Part shown: positions 16,856 through 26,661 of the stretch, one piece after another
How the letters are laid out: every line of letters begins with the position of its first letter
Position numbering within the stretch: position 1 is the stretch's first letter
NCBI RefSeq assembly: GCF_026016465.1
Contig: NZ_CP100390.1
Location: 3,595,001-3,659,000 of the forward strand
DNA length: 64,000 nucleotides
Origin: Alkalimarinus alittae
Lineage (GTDB): Bacteria; Pseudomonadota; Gammaproteobacteria; Pseudomonadales; Oleiphilaceae
Reading direction: 5' to 3'
The notes under the pieces: generated by a model
Told to the model about the DNA's origin: nothing
What the model saw: the letters and a program-made list of their open reading frames with translations, nothing else
Databases searched by the model: none
Program-made: the position numbers and the translations under genes

Positions 16856-19800
16856 TTACCTAACTTCTCGCCAGCTTTGTCTCTTCTGAGTCGAAGCGCC
16901 CCCTTCAAGTATTGACTCTATCTTGCCTGTTGAGGTACCCACTTCTTTAAACTCATTACCGCTATTGGGGTCATCAATAATGGCAGGTGTTGAAGGAATT
17001 CCGCCATCTTCTCCTCCTGGCTGAATACCGCCAACGGCCGTATCCCCAACACCGTCACCATCTGTGTCTATTAAGTCTTTTGAGTCTATGACTCCGTCAT
17101 TATTTGTATCGTATGGACTATCTTTTAAAGCGCCACCATTTTCGACATCCATCTCCATAAGCCAGCCCGTTCCTCCTGCGGCACATGGATCTGTCGATGG
17201 GATTAGCGTAGTAAATATAATTCGGCCATTCCTCACCACAGCATTACTGACCTGTCTCTCGCCATAGTTATTGGTATTTGAGCCTTCAGTGTTAAACAAG
17301 TCCATATACCAACCTCTGTGAGGTGTCGCGCCCTCCCAATTAATTGCGTTATCAGTGACCAGCCTGAAGTTACCAACAAAGTCACCACCAGCATCCTTCA
17401 GAGTTGACTCTTTAATGATAGACTGTTTCAGTAATGCACTCCGCCCTGTAATAGTAGTGCCATTATCCCAAAGCCCATGGAACGCTTGAGTTAACTCTCC
17501 TGAAGAACTGTTATCGCCATTTTCTATATATTTACCAGTCCCGAAATAGACCATATAGTTATGACCTGTTTTATGATACGGGTGCGTACTCACTTGAACT
17601 TTAGTGGTTATAGGCAGTTGGTTACCTGCTGAGTCTTTAGCAACGTAAAGTGGTGCTGGATCAGTTCCTGAAAGGAAATAGCTCTTCCAGTTTGTTGTAC
17701 TATTAGAAGACACATCAAACTTCCACACATTACCAAACAAGTCGCCGGCATAAATATAATCAACAATATTATCTCCATTGGTATCAATAGGTGTTGGTTC
17801 ATAGATACCGTTTGGCCTACCTGTTGACATTGGATCATCTACCATTCCAACGCCTGTATCTAGCTTCTTGATAATGCTTCCGTCTTCAACATCAACTAGA
17901 TAAATCACTGCATTACCTGTGCTGCTTACATTAGCATCAGCCTCTGTATTGTTATAGCCATTACCAAACAAGGCAGCCCACTTACCGTTGGCCATTCGAA
18001 CTAAAGAAGCCTTTCCAAAGGTATACCCCAAGTCAGCATCATCAGCATCTGTAAACTCCCATAACACAAGGTCTGAGGCATTACTTTCATCAAAAGAGCT
18101 ATAGTCAGAAGTTGTATCAAGGCCATGTGGATCGGTAATATCCAATGCAAATAGCCCTTGTCCGCCGCCTCGTAAACTTCCTACAGCAACGGTGTGCCAC
18201 AATGAGTCCGTTGAATCAAAGAATACATCGCCGAAACCCGTTGGACCATCAACATAATACCGGTGTGAATAAGAGGGTCGTGCAAGCTCTCCTAAGTTAG
18301 AGAAGACTGACGTAGGCACATAACCTAGCACTTCCTGCCCTCCTCCCGAAGCGTTATCGGCCCAAGCATTGACACCATGAAACATGCCATCATTGGCGCC
18401 AAAATAAAGCATAGGCTTACGGTCTTTAAAGCGTGCTCTGAAATCGCTATATTTCTGTGTAGCACTATTTTCAGGAGCCGATGTTGCACCAATAACATCC
18501 CAAGTATCTTTATAGAAAAAACCAGGCCGAGGTACATATGCAGGGTCCGAATGAACAATATCCCCTAACACATTACCATCTCTTGTCCTAAAGGCTCTAC
18601 TAGCCCCTACAATACCTTGCTCTTGAGCGTCATCACCACGAATATAGTTAAGAAGATCAGCACCATAATTTTGCTGATCAGTAGTTACTCCCGCTAACAA
18701 AGCAGCAACCTCTGCTGGCGCTAACTCACCACTTGTAGGACTGCTATAGTCAGAAGGCCAACGGAAAGGTATGCCCTCCTCATTCGCACTATCATATGTC
18801 AATATTTCTCTAACGGTAGAGTGACCTGTACCTGTTGCTTGATCTTTAAGTCGATCCTTAACATTCCAAACCTCACTACCCGGTATTATTGTTCCATCGG
18901 GTTGAACAGGTAAGGCCAACACAGACCCCGTCCATTTTTCTGCATCAAAAAGGGCTTGATAAAGCAATGTGTCGGTTCCCAATGCGCCAGAGTTAACGGT
19001 TACCGTTGCCGATGAACCACTTCGTGCCAAAATCTCATCAAATGCTTTAGCTAATTGAGCACCTAGCCCCAATGCGTTAGTGACTAAGAAATAGTTATCA
19101 GGGTCACCGTCTCCATCTTCATCCCACTCACTTTGAAGGTCAGGTGTATCATCATCATTTTTATCGACAAAACCACCCCATTTTGCTGCATACCATAACG
19201 GGTCTTTAAGTACAGATGCGCCAGGAGTTAAACCGGGAGAAAAAGTTCGTACAGCAACTAAAGGGAGATCATCTGTCCCTCTTGGTTGACCCGCCCAAAC
19301 ACCAGGAGGCGTATCAAGGTAATAACCATTGTGGTCAGTACTATCCGTATCCCTAACTTCTAAATAAACACCGTCTCGAGTGGTACCTGAAATAACATAA
19401 CCCATGTGCTGATTGATAGAACCTGATGCAAAAAGGGATTCGAGTGTCACGGTCACAGTTCCAGCAGCATCCAGCTTATAACGATACCTTACAAGAGCAT
19501 CCATATCGTGGTCAGCACCTTGCTCAACATCTTCAAAGTTAACCAAGAAGCTACCTTCTGTAGCCCCTAAACTTTCAATATAAAAGTCAACAATTTGGTT
19601 AGTAGGCTGAAAGTCACTTACGCCTGAACTAATACCGTAACCACTTACCGATTTAGCAAACGGCACCAGCGTAACATTGTTTCCGCCAGCCACAGGGATA
19701 CTGATTTCAGGTAATGGAGATGCCAAAGCCACAGAGAACGTATTGGGTCTTTGCTTGTATCTCGAATCCTTTTTAGTACTTACAGCTGCTGGCTCAGCAG

Positions 19801-21904
19801 TGGTCCCGCTAATATCATTTAACCAACCGTAATAGGCTACTGAAGCAGCATAATAACTCCCTTGCTTGGTAGGCTCTTCTGGAGCCAAACCTCTAATTGT
19901 TCCTAAACTAACAACATTTTTAGGTTGTGGTGTTTTCCCTTCATTGGTTTCAGATTGCCCAATGTACTTCATGCCCTTAACATCACCTTCACCGATGGTG
20001 ATGGTGTCGCCGTAGTCTTTTGCATGCAGTCCAGGCAGAGCACTATCGGCCGCCATGCTGCTAAAATAAGACCCCGGTACTGTATCTGAGTCATAAGAAG
20101 GGTTGATATCACTAATCACTAATTGGAATGGCTTAGCACAGTATGGATATCCATTATCCGCTGTATCATAGGGGTCATTCCATGCAGCCTTAGGCAGACC
20201 TAAACTATTATCAATACTGCCAGAGTTAGTATAATCAAATGAAGGGTGAGCAGCTTTTGCACCTGAAAAATAGCGCAAGCTTTCGTACATCATTTCTGCC
20301 ACAGGGTTGCCCCACATACTACATTCGCCATTATTGATGGCTCTATTTACAATCCAGCCACAACCGTACTGGCTACCGGTAAAGCCATCGACTCGAAGTG
20401 CATCAATCGTTTTAATAATACCTACCGTAGATGTAAGAGTTCCGTTTGTAGCATTGATTTCATTAGTCAAGGAACCTATTTGTTTTCGTAAAACACCGCC
20501 CTGTGTATTACTTTCATAAGAGCCCGTTAAAAGCCCAAACATCATCGAATCATTTTCACCATACTTATGCAGGACACCTGTGGGTTTATAGTTGCCATTC
20601 GGATACTGTTGACAATTGGTCTCTAGCTTACCCGCACGACAAACTTCGACATTGACCTCATAGTCTGTAATAACCGAGCTCTCGGTCGTTTTATTCCAGC
20701 GTAATACAAAGCTATCCCCGCCGCCTCTTTCTTCATGACGGAATTGAATCGTGTAGTTATAGCCACCTAACAAATAGAATGTATCGTTATGGGAATCATT
20801 ATTAGCTGCGCCATGGCCTCCATACCAACCAAGAACGTGGTCGCCTGAAGGGTCTCTTATAATAAACTCTACCGCATCATCACCATCGACTGAAAAGGTA
20901 TAATTGCCATTAGCCGGCACAGTAAGATTCCCATCTATAACGGTAAGATAGTTATCATCATCGCCATAAGGATTGTTGTTACCCTGAATTGTTGTCATAG
21001 GGCCTGAGCCATCTAAACGACTAGCTACTGCATAGTTTGTTATCCAATTGTTATAGTCAGCATGATTATTAGGGTGACCACTACCTGTGCCAGAAATATC
21101 ATATGTTCTACGAAAAAGATTACTTAATACCGTATCAGGTACTACCTCCCAAATACTTCCACCTCCAGTGGCACAATTTGAGCTTGCACCACACTTAGAG
21201 CCGGCTACCGGCAACTGCCGGGATACCCAATCCCACACTCTAAAGTTAGTATCGTTTAACACCCTCATAAGAGGCTCTGTTGAACCGGTTAACGTCACAT
21301 TAGCAAAAAGGTGTCGTGTACCTGGCTTTGGTTCAGACAAGTTGGTGTAATCTGAAATGTTGTAACCTGGGCTAGCGGCTGGGTCATATTCCTTACCCCA
21401 TGTATGGGCATCTTGTGGAATATGTGTACGCTGAAGCACCGTAAGCGATGCAGTGTCTATATCACGATAGCCTCCATACAATACCTTACGAAGCGCATCA
21501 ATACGTGCTGTTGTGACATAATTTAAAAAGTCACCACTCCAGCTGCCACTAACTGATGAGCAGGTTTTATCTGTTGTCGCATCTTTAGGCTCAAACCGGT
21601 CTGATGAGCCGTCATAATCGTAACAGCGGTAAGAGTCAAAATATCCGAAGTAATCAATGCTAGGTTTATAACCAACATCAACAACGCCATCGCCATCCAA
21701 ATCAGACGCATCATTATAAGCTTCATAATAAAGCTTATGATCCCGCCCCATAACAAGCATGGAGAGAGGTGGCACTGTTGACGATACAAACAGCGGGGCG
21801 GACTCTAAGTTTAGCGTGGCTGCACTTACCGCTATGGGGTGCATACTGGCGGCCATGACGATTAAGCCTGAAGCAGCAGTATGTAACATTTGCTTTATTT
21901 TCAT
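16856..21904 (-). CDS. pilY1: Type IV pilus tip/biogenesis protein PilY1 with an embedded PA14-like domain
   Basis: Large secreted, calcium-dependent pilus tip protein needed for pilus extension, adhesion and surface sensing. Signal peptide at residues 1 to about 30 (cleavage near VSA). The N-terminal adhesin region holds acidic loop DLDGDGVVD near 68-76 and, at about 310-405, a PA14-like module (VPANGNYTFSVDGDDAVEF, later YTIQFRHEERGG and FVLRWN). The C-terminal PilC/PilY beta-propeller starts near GDIVHSDPAYV and includes the calcium loop DTNGDNIVD near residue 1375. More DxDxD-type loops follow near 1598-1615. The ATG at 21904 has GGAG nine nt upstream; a TTG two codons earlier is less likely. 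The 1682 residues make it considerably longer than Pseudomonas PilY1. No von Willebrand A motif was recognised. Confidence 0.93.
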   Translation of the reverse strand: MKIKQMLHTAASGLIVMAASMHPIAVSAATLNLESAPLFVSSTVPPLSMLVMGRDHKLYYEAYNDASDLDGDGVVDVGYKPSIDYFGYFDSYRCYDYDGSSDRFEPKDATTDKTCSSVSGSWSGDFLNYVTTARIDALRKVLYGGYRDIDTASLTVLQRTHIPQDAHTWGKEYDPAASPGYNISDYTNLSEPKPGTRHLFANVTLTGSTEPLMRVLNDTNFRVWDWVSRQLPVAGSKCGASSNCATGGGSIWEVVPDTVLSNLFRRTYDISGTGSGHPNNHADYNNWITNYAVASRLDGSGPMTTIQGNNNPYGDDDNYLTVIDGNLTVPANGNYTFSVDGDDAVEFIIRDPSGDHVLGWYGGHGAANNDSHNDTFYLLGGYNYTIQFRHEERGGGDSFVLRWNKTTESSVITDYEVNVEVCRAGKLETNCQQYPNGNYKPTGVLHKYGENDSMMFGLLTGSYESNTQGGVLRKQIGSLTNEINATNGTLTSTVGIIKTIDALRVDGFTGSQYGCGWIVNRAINNGECSMWGNPVAEMMYESLRYFSGAKAAHPSFDYTNSGSIDNSLGLPKAAWNDPYDTADNGYPYCAKPFQLVISDINPSYDSDTVPGSYFSSMAADSALPGLHAKDYGDTITIGEGDVKGMKYIGQSETNEGKTPQPKNVVSLGTIRGLAPEEPTKQGSYYAASVAYYGWLNDISGTTAEPAAVSTKKDSRYKQRPNTFSVALASPLPEISIPVAGGNNVTLVPFAKSVSGYGISSGVSDFQPTNQIVDFYIESLGATEGSFLVNFEDVEQGADHDMDALVRYRYKLDAAGTVTVTLESLFASGSINQHMGYVISGTTRDGVYLEVRDTDSTDHNGYYLDTPPGVWAGQPRGTDDLPLVAVRTFSPGLTPGASVLKDPLWYAAKWGGFVDKNDDDTPDLQSEWDEDGDGDPDNYFLVTNALGLGAQLAKAFDEILARSGSSATVTVNSGALGTDTLLYQALFDAEKWTGSVLALPVQPDGTIIPGSEVWNVKDRLKDQATGTGHSTVREILTYDSANEEGIPFRWPSDYSSPTSGELAPAEVAALLAGVTTDQQNYGADLLNYIRGDDAQEQGIVGASRAFRTRDGNVLGDIVHSDPAYVPRPGFFYKDTWDVIGATSAPENSATQKYSDFRARFKDRKPMLYFGANDGMFHGVNAWADNASGGGQEVLGYVPTSVFSNLGELARPSYSHRYYVDGPTGFGDVFFDSTDSLWHTVAVGSLRGGGQGLFALDITDPHGLDTTSDYSSFDESNASDLVLWEFTDADDADLGYTFGKASLVRMANGKWAALFGNGYNNTEADANVSSTGNAVIYLVDVEDGSIIKKLDTGVGMVDDPMSTGRPNGIYEPTPIDTNGDNIVDYIYAGDLFGNVWKFDVSSNSTTNWKSYFLSGTDPAPLYVAKDSAGNQLPITTKVQVSTHPYHKTGHNYMVYFGTGKYIENGDNSSSGELTQAFHGLWDNGTTITGRSALLKQSIIKESTLKDAGGDFVGNFRLVTDNAINWEGATPHRGWYMDLFNTEGSNTNNYGERQVSNAVVRNGRIIFTTLIPSTDPCAAGGTGWLMEMDVENGGALKDSPYDTNNDGVIDSKDLIDTDGDGVGDTAVGGIQPGGEDGGIPSTPAIIDDPNSGNEFKEVGTSTGKIESILEGGASTQKRQSWREVR

Positions 21905-21935
21905 GATCAATATCTCCGTTGCTTAACCCACTAGA

Positions 21936-22484
21936 CTAAGGCGTATTTAAATAGACTTTTCGTGCATAGACACTTTGCAAATGCACTGTAGCACCGCCTG
22001 GGCCTTCACCTTTGGATGTTGAGGTATAGTAGAACATTGCTGGTTTTGGAACACCTACACTTAAATCTTGTACACTACTTGCGCTATCAGCCGACTTAAT
22101 GTCTGGCTGCTCTATAACAAACCTAGGGGTTGTCTGGCCGTTATAACTAGAGATTGCTTCTCCATTACTCGACCACCAAGCTGTCGCCGCACTTTCCCAC
22201 CAACCGGAGGACAAGGTCGCTGACATATAGCCGTCTGTTGTTCCAACGACGGGGATATCTACATCTGGGGACAGCAGTGCCTCGGCTGCAAACAAGCCAG
22301 ACTCGGCCGCCTGAAAAGCCACTTGGTTATCGCGAGAGTTAGAGGTCATTTTCGTACCTAGCGTCGACATATTTATTGCGCTTGTACCTATAATGGTCAC
22401 CAACAGCAACATCACCAGTGCGACGATAAGTACCGCGCCTGTCTGCGTCTGCTGCATTGGTTTTAATTGAGTGTTAAAAATCAT
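21936..22484 (-). CDS. pilX: Type IV pilus minor pilin PilX
   Basis: Minor pilin of the priming/tip complex. It has the PilX N-terminal pattern: a short leader ending TQTG before AVLIVALVMLLLVTIIGTSAI, where Glu at +5 is replaced by Val as is usual in PilX/GspK-type proteins, then the conserved KMTSNSRDNQVAFQAAESGL helix. The 182-residue protein has no Cys. The start has a good ribosome binding site (AGAGGA). It lies between pilW and pilY1 with gaps of about 31 nt on each side, in the standard fimU-pilV-W-X-Y1-E order. Confidence 0.92.
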   Translation of the reverse strand: MIFNTQLKPMQQTQTGAVLIVALVMLLLVTIIGTSAINMSTLGTKMTSNSRDNQVAFQAAESGLFAAEALLSPDVDIPVVGTTDGYMSATLSSGWWESAATAWWSSNGEAISSYNGQTTPRFVIEQPDIKSADSASSVQDLSVGVPKPAMFYYTSTSKGEGPGGATVHLQSVYARKVYLNTP

Positions 22485-22516
22485 AATTTATTCCTCTTGC
22501 TAACTAGCAAGCAGTT

Positions 22517-23341
22517 CTAAGGTATAAAGTTTCTTAAAGATACAGATTGCTGAAACACCATGCGCGGCCGGCCATCACCTGGTGCGGTCACCGATTCATC
22601 TAATAAGTTGTAGGTAATAGTGTTGGTGACTCCGGTTGTATTTTCATTGGAGGCACTTAGCAACGCCACCTTAACCGCTCGCACGTCTTCCCAGTTCGTT
22701 ACGCCTGTTGAGTTTACGTATTGCGTGACTTCATTTGCTGAGCCTATGCCATAAAGTATCTGCATGTTTTCAATGCCATTTACCAATGGTTGGTCATCTG
22801 AGCTAACCAATGCACCAAGCGTGTGGGTTTCAGCAGTAAAGCCATATACTCGTGATGAACAGTACAGACTAGGTATATTTTCAGTACTGAGAGGGTCTAC
22901 AGCACGAATATAATAGTGATCAACAGCCAACTGGTTGTTGAGCAGGCTAGACCCTAAACAAGTTTCAATACTGCCATCTGGTGCACCTGTCATCCGGATA
23001 AATATCTCATCAGTTCCATCTTCAATGTCTGCATTTGTCGCATCATTATTTCGACCAAAGGTAATGGATGTACCCTCTGTAAACTCTGCAACTGCTGGGA
23101 ATTTTCTTTCTACCCCTATGGTACCCCAATACCCGGCATGCCTAAGACTACGAGAAATAAAAAACAACCCAAACCGACCGTTTTCAAGTGTATGTGACTG
23201 CGCTGAAACCACGCTATACGTCTGCTTACTGCCTAAAAATATTTGTATAACACCCGCCATTAAAACAAGGCCCAGTACCATAGCGATCATAAGCTCAACA
23301 AGAGAAAACCCTGTCTGCCGAGTGTGTGAATGAGTAATCAT
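22517..23341 (-). CDS. pilW: Type IV pilus minor pilin PilW
   Basis: Minor pilin; its N-terminus RQTG/FSLVELMIAMVLGLVLMAG shows the prepilin peptidase site with Phe at +1 and Glu at +5. The globular region carries the PilW pattern GRFGLFFISRSLRHAGYWG and two Cys (ETCLGSS, LYCSSRVYG) that may pair. At 274 residues it has normal length. The start codon follows the pilV stop directly, without any spacer, so translation is probably coupled. Confidence 0.92.
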   Translation of the reverse strand: MITHSHTRQTGFSLVELMIAMVLGLVLMAGVIQIFLGSKQTYSVVSAQSHTLENGRFGLFFISRSLRHAGYWGTIGVERKFPAVAEFTEGTSITFGRNNDATNADIEDGTDEIFIRMTGAPDGSIETCLGSSLLNNQLAVDHYYIRAVDPLSTENIPSLYCSSRVYGFTAETHTLGALVSSDDQPLVNGIENMQILYGIGSANEVTQYVNSTGVTNWEDVRAVKVALLSASNENTTGVTNTITYNLLDESVTAPGDGRPRMVFQQSVSLRNFIP

Positions 23342-23863
23342 CTAAAACCTCACCGCTGTAAACATACAACCCGAATTGTTATTGTCAGCTGCTGTACAAG
23401 TCGAAGCCGTATAAGACCCGCCGCTTGCGCCCCCTCCTACCGCTGCGTCCCAGGTTATGGCAATACTGTATTCTCGAGTAGCGGCATCATAAGCCACACT
23501 TAATGCGCCTCGAAGGAGTAGCATCTCGTTGGTCATTCTATCGCTAACTTGCCACAAGTCATGAGCCGCCATTTGAGCGCCACTGCAAGATGCGGTATGG
23601 CAATTAGGCGTCGGCTCTGCAGCTACAGGTGTCCCTGCATAGTCACCATCAACCGCGCTATCCATGTTTGCCATCATGCGATCAACCAAATCACTTGTGA
23701 CCATCTGAGCCCTAGAATTTAAAAATGATTGAGTGCCGCCTTTTAAACTTAAAGACTGTAAGCTAGCTACGCCTAGAAGCCCAATCGCTAATATCAATAC
23801 AGTAACTAGCACTTCTATTAAGCTGACACCGCTTTGTTTATCTCGTTTATTAACAGCCTGCAT
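23342..23863 (-). CDS. pilV: Type IV pilus minor pilin PilV
   Basis: Minor pilin with leader ending QSG before VSLIEVLVTVLILAIGLLGVA, having Val at +1 and Glu at +5, as in PilV/GspI-type pilins. The region SLSLKGGTQSFLNSRAQMVTSDLVDRM is typical of PilV. Several Cys occur in the C-terminal half (CHTASC, CTAADNNNSGC). It is 173 residues long. Its start codon lies inside the 3' end of fimU, overlapping it by 14 bp in another frame, and it abuts pilW. Confidence 0.92.
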   Translation of the reverse strand: MQAVNKRDKQSGVSLIEVLVTVLILAIGLLGVASLQSLSLKGGTQSFLNSRAQMVTSDLVDRMMANMDSAVDGDYAGTPVAAEPTPNCHTASCSGAQMAAHDLWQVSDRMTNEMLLLRGALSVAYDAATREYSIAITWDAAVGGGASGGSYTASTCTAADNNNSGCMFTAVRF

Positions 23864-24389
23864 CAGCTTCCGCTCCTGTTCGAACTGTTCCTGTCGTTAC
23901 CCCTAATATAATAGCTCTTGCCGTGGCCTCGCCGTCAGGGTCGCAAAATGCGAACGTGCCAGAATCAAACCCCGTATCTAACATGCCTGTTGGTTCATAT
24001 CGAAAAAAATTATTGATGGGCGATGGCACCACACCCTCAGTCACAAAATTAATAGTAAAGCCTGTCACCCCTTCATATACACGGATAATATTGCCTACTG
24101 TTGGTGTAGTGCCTGAGGCGCTATCCTCAAAAACAATCCATCCCGTACTCCAGTCTGTGGTTGCCAAACAAGAGGTTGAATTTGACGAAGGGCAGATAGA
24201 GACCGTTCTATTTCTTGTTACCGCTTCTGTACGTGCATACTGAAGCGCATTTAGCAAGCCGTCTCGTGAACTGCCAATCTTGTTATTTTCAATCATTCGA
24301 CCAAATGAAGGGACTGCAATAACTGCAATAATGGACAAAATTGCTATGGTTACCAGCAACTCAATCAGCGTAAAACCTTTATTATTCAT
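23850..24389 (-). CDS. fimU: Type IV pilus minor pilin FimU (GspH/FimT family)
   Basis: First gene of the minor pilin operon. Leader NNKG before FTLIELLVTIAILSIIAVIAV gives Phe at +1 and Glu at +5. The GspH domain follows, with ARTEAVTRNRTVSICPSS and the acidic-turn region IVFEDSASGT where the family usually has a DxNxNG loop. Four Cys residues suggest two disulfides. The 179-residue protein could equally be called FimT2; FimU is chosen by operon position. The ribosome binding site is weak (AGAGA), and no clear promoter could be identified in the 140 bp upstream. Confidence 0.88.
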   Translation of the reverse strand: MNNKGFTLIELLVTIAILSIIAVIAVPSFGRMIENNKIGSSRDGLLNALQYARTEAVTRNRTVSICPSSNSTSCLATTDWSTGWIVFEDSASGTTPTVGNIIRVYEGVTGFTINFVTEGVVPSPINNFFRYEPTGMLDTGFDSGTFAFCDPDGEATARAIILGVTTGTVRTGAEADAGC

Positions 24390-24529
24390 AAGTAATCTCT
24401 ACAAAAATTCCTAGCGTTACCCTACCCAATGAGCAAATAAATGTCTCTGCCGTTCTGATGAGCGGCTATTTCAGTCGACAACTGGTTTTTGATTATCTGT
24501 TTTCGAGAAGTACATCTCATATTTCAGGC

Positions 24530-24570
24530 AAAAAAAAACGCGCTAGATAATTTACCCAGTGCGCTTTTCA
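24530..24570 (-). terminator. Intrinsic terminator after ispH
   Basis: On the minus strand a GCG/CGC stem continues, after a small bulge, into a 7-bp stem (CUGGGUA with UAUCUAG, with G-U pairs, loop AAU) and is followed by nine U. It closes the murJ-to-ispH group before fimU. Confidence 0.8.
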
Positions 24571-24599
24571 GTATAGCCGAACTTAATCATTTGACTTAT

Positions 24600-25550
24600 T
24601 TACATTTGCTTAACAGGTATTCTCAACTCTTTAGGCATACTAAACACAATATTCTCTTCTCGTCCGTCAATCTCTACAGGTACTTCACCGCCCAATGCCT
24701 GAATACGCGCAACAACCTGTCTCACAAGCACATCAGGCGCTGACGCTCCGGCTGTAACGCCTACATTCTTGCGCCCATCTAACCAGGCGGGATCTATACC
24801 TTCTTCGTTATCGATTAAGTAAGCCGGTGTACCCATTCGCTCAGCTAACTCGCGTAATCGGTTTGAGTTTGAGCTGTTCGGTGAGCCCACGACCAACATC
24901 AAATCACAATCAACGGCGAGTTGCTTCACAGCATCTTGTCGGTTTTGTGTGGCGTAGCAGATATCGTCTTTACGTGGACCTTCGATATTCGGGAATTTTT
25001 TTCGTAAGGCGTCGATAACTCTGGCGGCATCATCCATAGAGAGTGTTGTTTGTGTTACGTAAGTCAGGCCTTCTGGATTTTTAACTTCTAACTTATCAAC
25101 GTCGGCTTCGTCTTCAACTAAGTAAATATGACCTCCGGCTGAGTAGTCATACTGCCCCATAGTACCTTCTACTTCTGGGTGGCCATGATGCCCAATAAGC
25201 ACGCATTCGCGGCCATCTAGACTATATTTACTTACTTCTAAGTGCACTTTGGTGACTAGTGGACAGGTGGCATCAAACACTCGAAGTCCACGAGTTTTAG
25301 ACTCTTCTTGAACGGCTTTTGAAACACCGTGGGCACTGAATATCACCAATGAATCATCTGGCACTTCTTCTAGTTCATCAACAAAAATCGCGCCACGGTC
25401 ACGTAGGTTATCGACGACAAACTTGTTGTGGACGACTTCATGCCGAACGTACACGGGGGCTCCGAATACATCGAGCGCTCGATTCACGATCTCGATCGCG
25501 CGATCAACACCGGCACAAAAACCTCGGGGATTAGCCAGACTTATCTTCAT
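24600..25550 (-). CDS. ispH: 4-hydroxy-3-methylbut-2-enyl diphosphate reductase
   Basis: Last enzyme of the MEP isoprenoid pathway, reducing HMBPP to IPP and DMAPP with a [4Fe-4S] cluster. The three cluster cysteines are Cys12 (GFCAGV), Cys96 (DATCPLV) and Cys198 (ICYATQ); substrate histidines His41 (HEVVHN) and His124 (HHGHPEV) are present. At 316 residues it is complete. It is the end of the lspA-fkpB-ispH run, 36 nt after fkpB, and terminates at the adjacent hairpin. Confidence 0.97.
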   Translation of the reverse strand: MKISLANPRGFCAGVDRAIEIVNRALDVFGAPVYVRHEVVHNKFVVDNLRDRGAIFVDELEEVPDDSLVIFSAHGVSKAVQEESKTRGLRVFDATCPLVTKVHLEVSKYSLDGRECVLIGHHGHPEVEGTMGQYDYSAGGHIYLVEDEADVDKLEVKNPEGLTYVTQTTLSMDDAARVIDALRKKFPNIEGPRKDDICYATQNRQDAVKQLAVDCDLMLVVGSPNSSNSNRLRELAERMGTPAYLIDNEEGIDPAWLDGRKNVGVTAGASAPDVLVRQVVARIQALGGEVPVEIDGREENIVFSMPKELRIPVKQM

Positions 25551-25586
25551 ATAGCTCTACTTCTCTTCGCTCTATTGCTAGTCGCT

Positions 25587-26039
25587 TTATTTCTCTTCAC
25601 CCAAAGCGGTTACGCTTAGTATTTGCACATCAAAACGCAACGTCTTTCCTGCCAACGGATGATTAAAGTTAATCACCACATCTTCTTCACCCACTTCATG
25701 AACAACACCAGGCAATTCTGCTTTATTGGCATCTGCAAATGAGACCATTAACCCTTCAACCAGTTCCATATCTGCTGGAAAGTCTGATTTCTTCATGGTT
25801 TGCAGGTTGTTTTCGTTTGGCATTCCAAAGGCTTTTTCTGGTGGTACATCCCACTGGCCTTTTTCACCCGCTTTCATGCCGACCAATAACGCTTCGAAGT
25901 TTTCAGGAAGGTTGCCATCGCCAAATTCAAATGCGGCGGCATCCCCTTCAAATGTCGAGTCAACCACCGCACCGTCTTCTAGTTTTAGTGAGAAATGTAA
26001 AACAACGCCGGTGCCCTTACCTATTTCCAATTCGCTCAT
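25587..26039 (-). CDS. fkpB: FKBP-type peptidyl-prolyl cis-trans isomerase, SlpA type
   Basis: Cytoplasmic prolyl isomerase/chaperone of the SlpA/SlyD-like branch. The FKBP core is split by the IF (insert-in-flap) domain: VVLHFSLKLEDGAVVDSTF at the start, the flap domain through residues about 70 to 115, and the closing VVINFNHPLAGKTLRFDVQIL. There is no His-rich SlyD tail. The 150 residues match FkpB, which is located between lspA and ispH in most gammaproteobacteria, as here. Confidence 0.94.
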   Translation of the reverse strand: MSELEIGKGTGVVLHFSLKLEDGAVVDSTFEGDAAAFEFGDGNLPENFEALLVGMKAGEKGQWDVPPEKAFGMPNENNLQTMKKSDFPADMELVEGLMVSFADANKAELPGVVHEVGEEDVVINFNHPLAGKTLRFDVQILSVTALGEEK

Positions 26040-26097
26040 TCTTGATACCCTATTAAATAAGTGCTTTTCTATAAGATCTTGTTATATCTCTACTTGT

Positions 26098-26574
26098 TTA
26101 TACTTTTTCGACTGTTTCTGGGTTTGGCTTTCGAAATATGTCGAGCGCCATCATGATAGCCCCTACGGTAATCGCTGAGTCCGCAATATTAAAAGCGGGG
26201 AAGTGATAGTTCTGCCAATAGAAATGTAAAAAGTCGACTACATAACCATGTATTACTCGGTCATATAAGTTACCTAGTGCGCCGCCTAGCACCAGCGCAA
26301 TCGCAATCGCTAGCCATTTATCACCTTTGATTGAGGCTAACCATTTCACTAGCATGACACTAATCCCGACTGCTAATACAGCAAAAAACCATCGCTGCCA
26401 CCCCCCTGCGCTAGCCAGAAAACTAAATGCCGCGCCGGTATTATGTAACAGTGTAAAGTTAAAAAAGGGTAGTACGGGTACTGAAATGGCGTAGTCCAAC
26501 ATATCTGTTGCAAGCCATTTTGTTCCAAGGTCCAAAAAAACCACAATTACTGATAACCACAACCACTTCAACAT
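26098..26574 (-). CDS. lspA: Lipoprotein signal peptidase (signal peptidase II)
   Basis: Inner-membrane aspartyl protease that removes signal peptides from diacylglyceryl-prolipoproteins such as BamD. Four hydrophobic helices are visible. The catalytic Asp pair lies in GNLYDRVIHGYVVDF and FNIADSAI, and the conserved NTGAAFSF motif is present. The ATG at 26574 gives 158 residues, beginning MLKWLWLSV. An alternative ATG at 26640 would add 22 mostly polar residues and has a slightly better AGG ribosome binding site; family members usually carry only a short tail, so the choice is uncertain. It lies between ileS and fkpB. Confidence 0.9.
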   Translation of the reverse strand: MLKWLWLSVIVVFLDLGTKWLATDMLDYAISVPVLPFFNFTLLHNTGAAFSFLASAGGWQRWFFAVLAVGISVMLVKWLASIKGDKWLAIAIALVLGGALGNLYDRVIHGYVVDFLHFYWQNYHFPAFNIADSAITVGAIMMALDIFRKPNPETVEKV

Positions 26575-26661
26575 AGAGATTTCACGCCATTTAATTGATT
26601 TAGTCTGTAGGCCGGAGATGACTTTTTTGTCGAAATACATTCCGACCTACATAGAAGGCTT

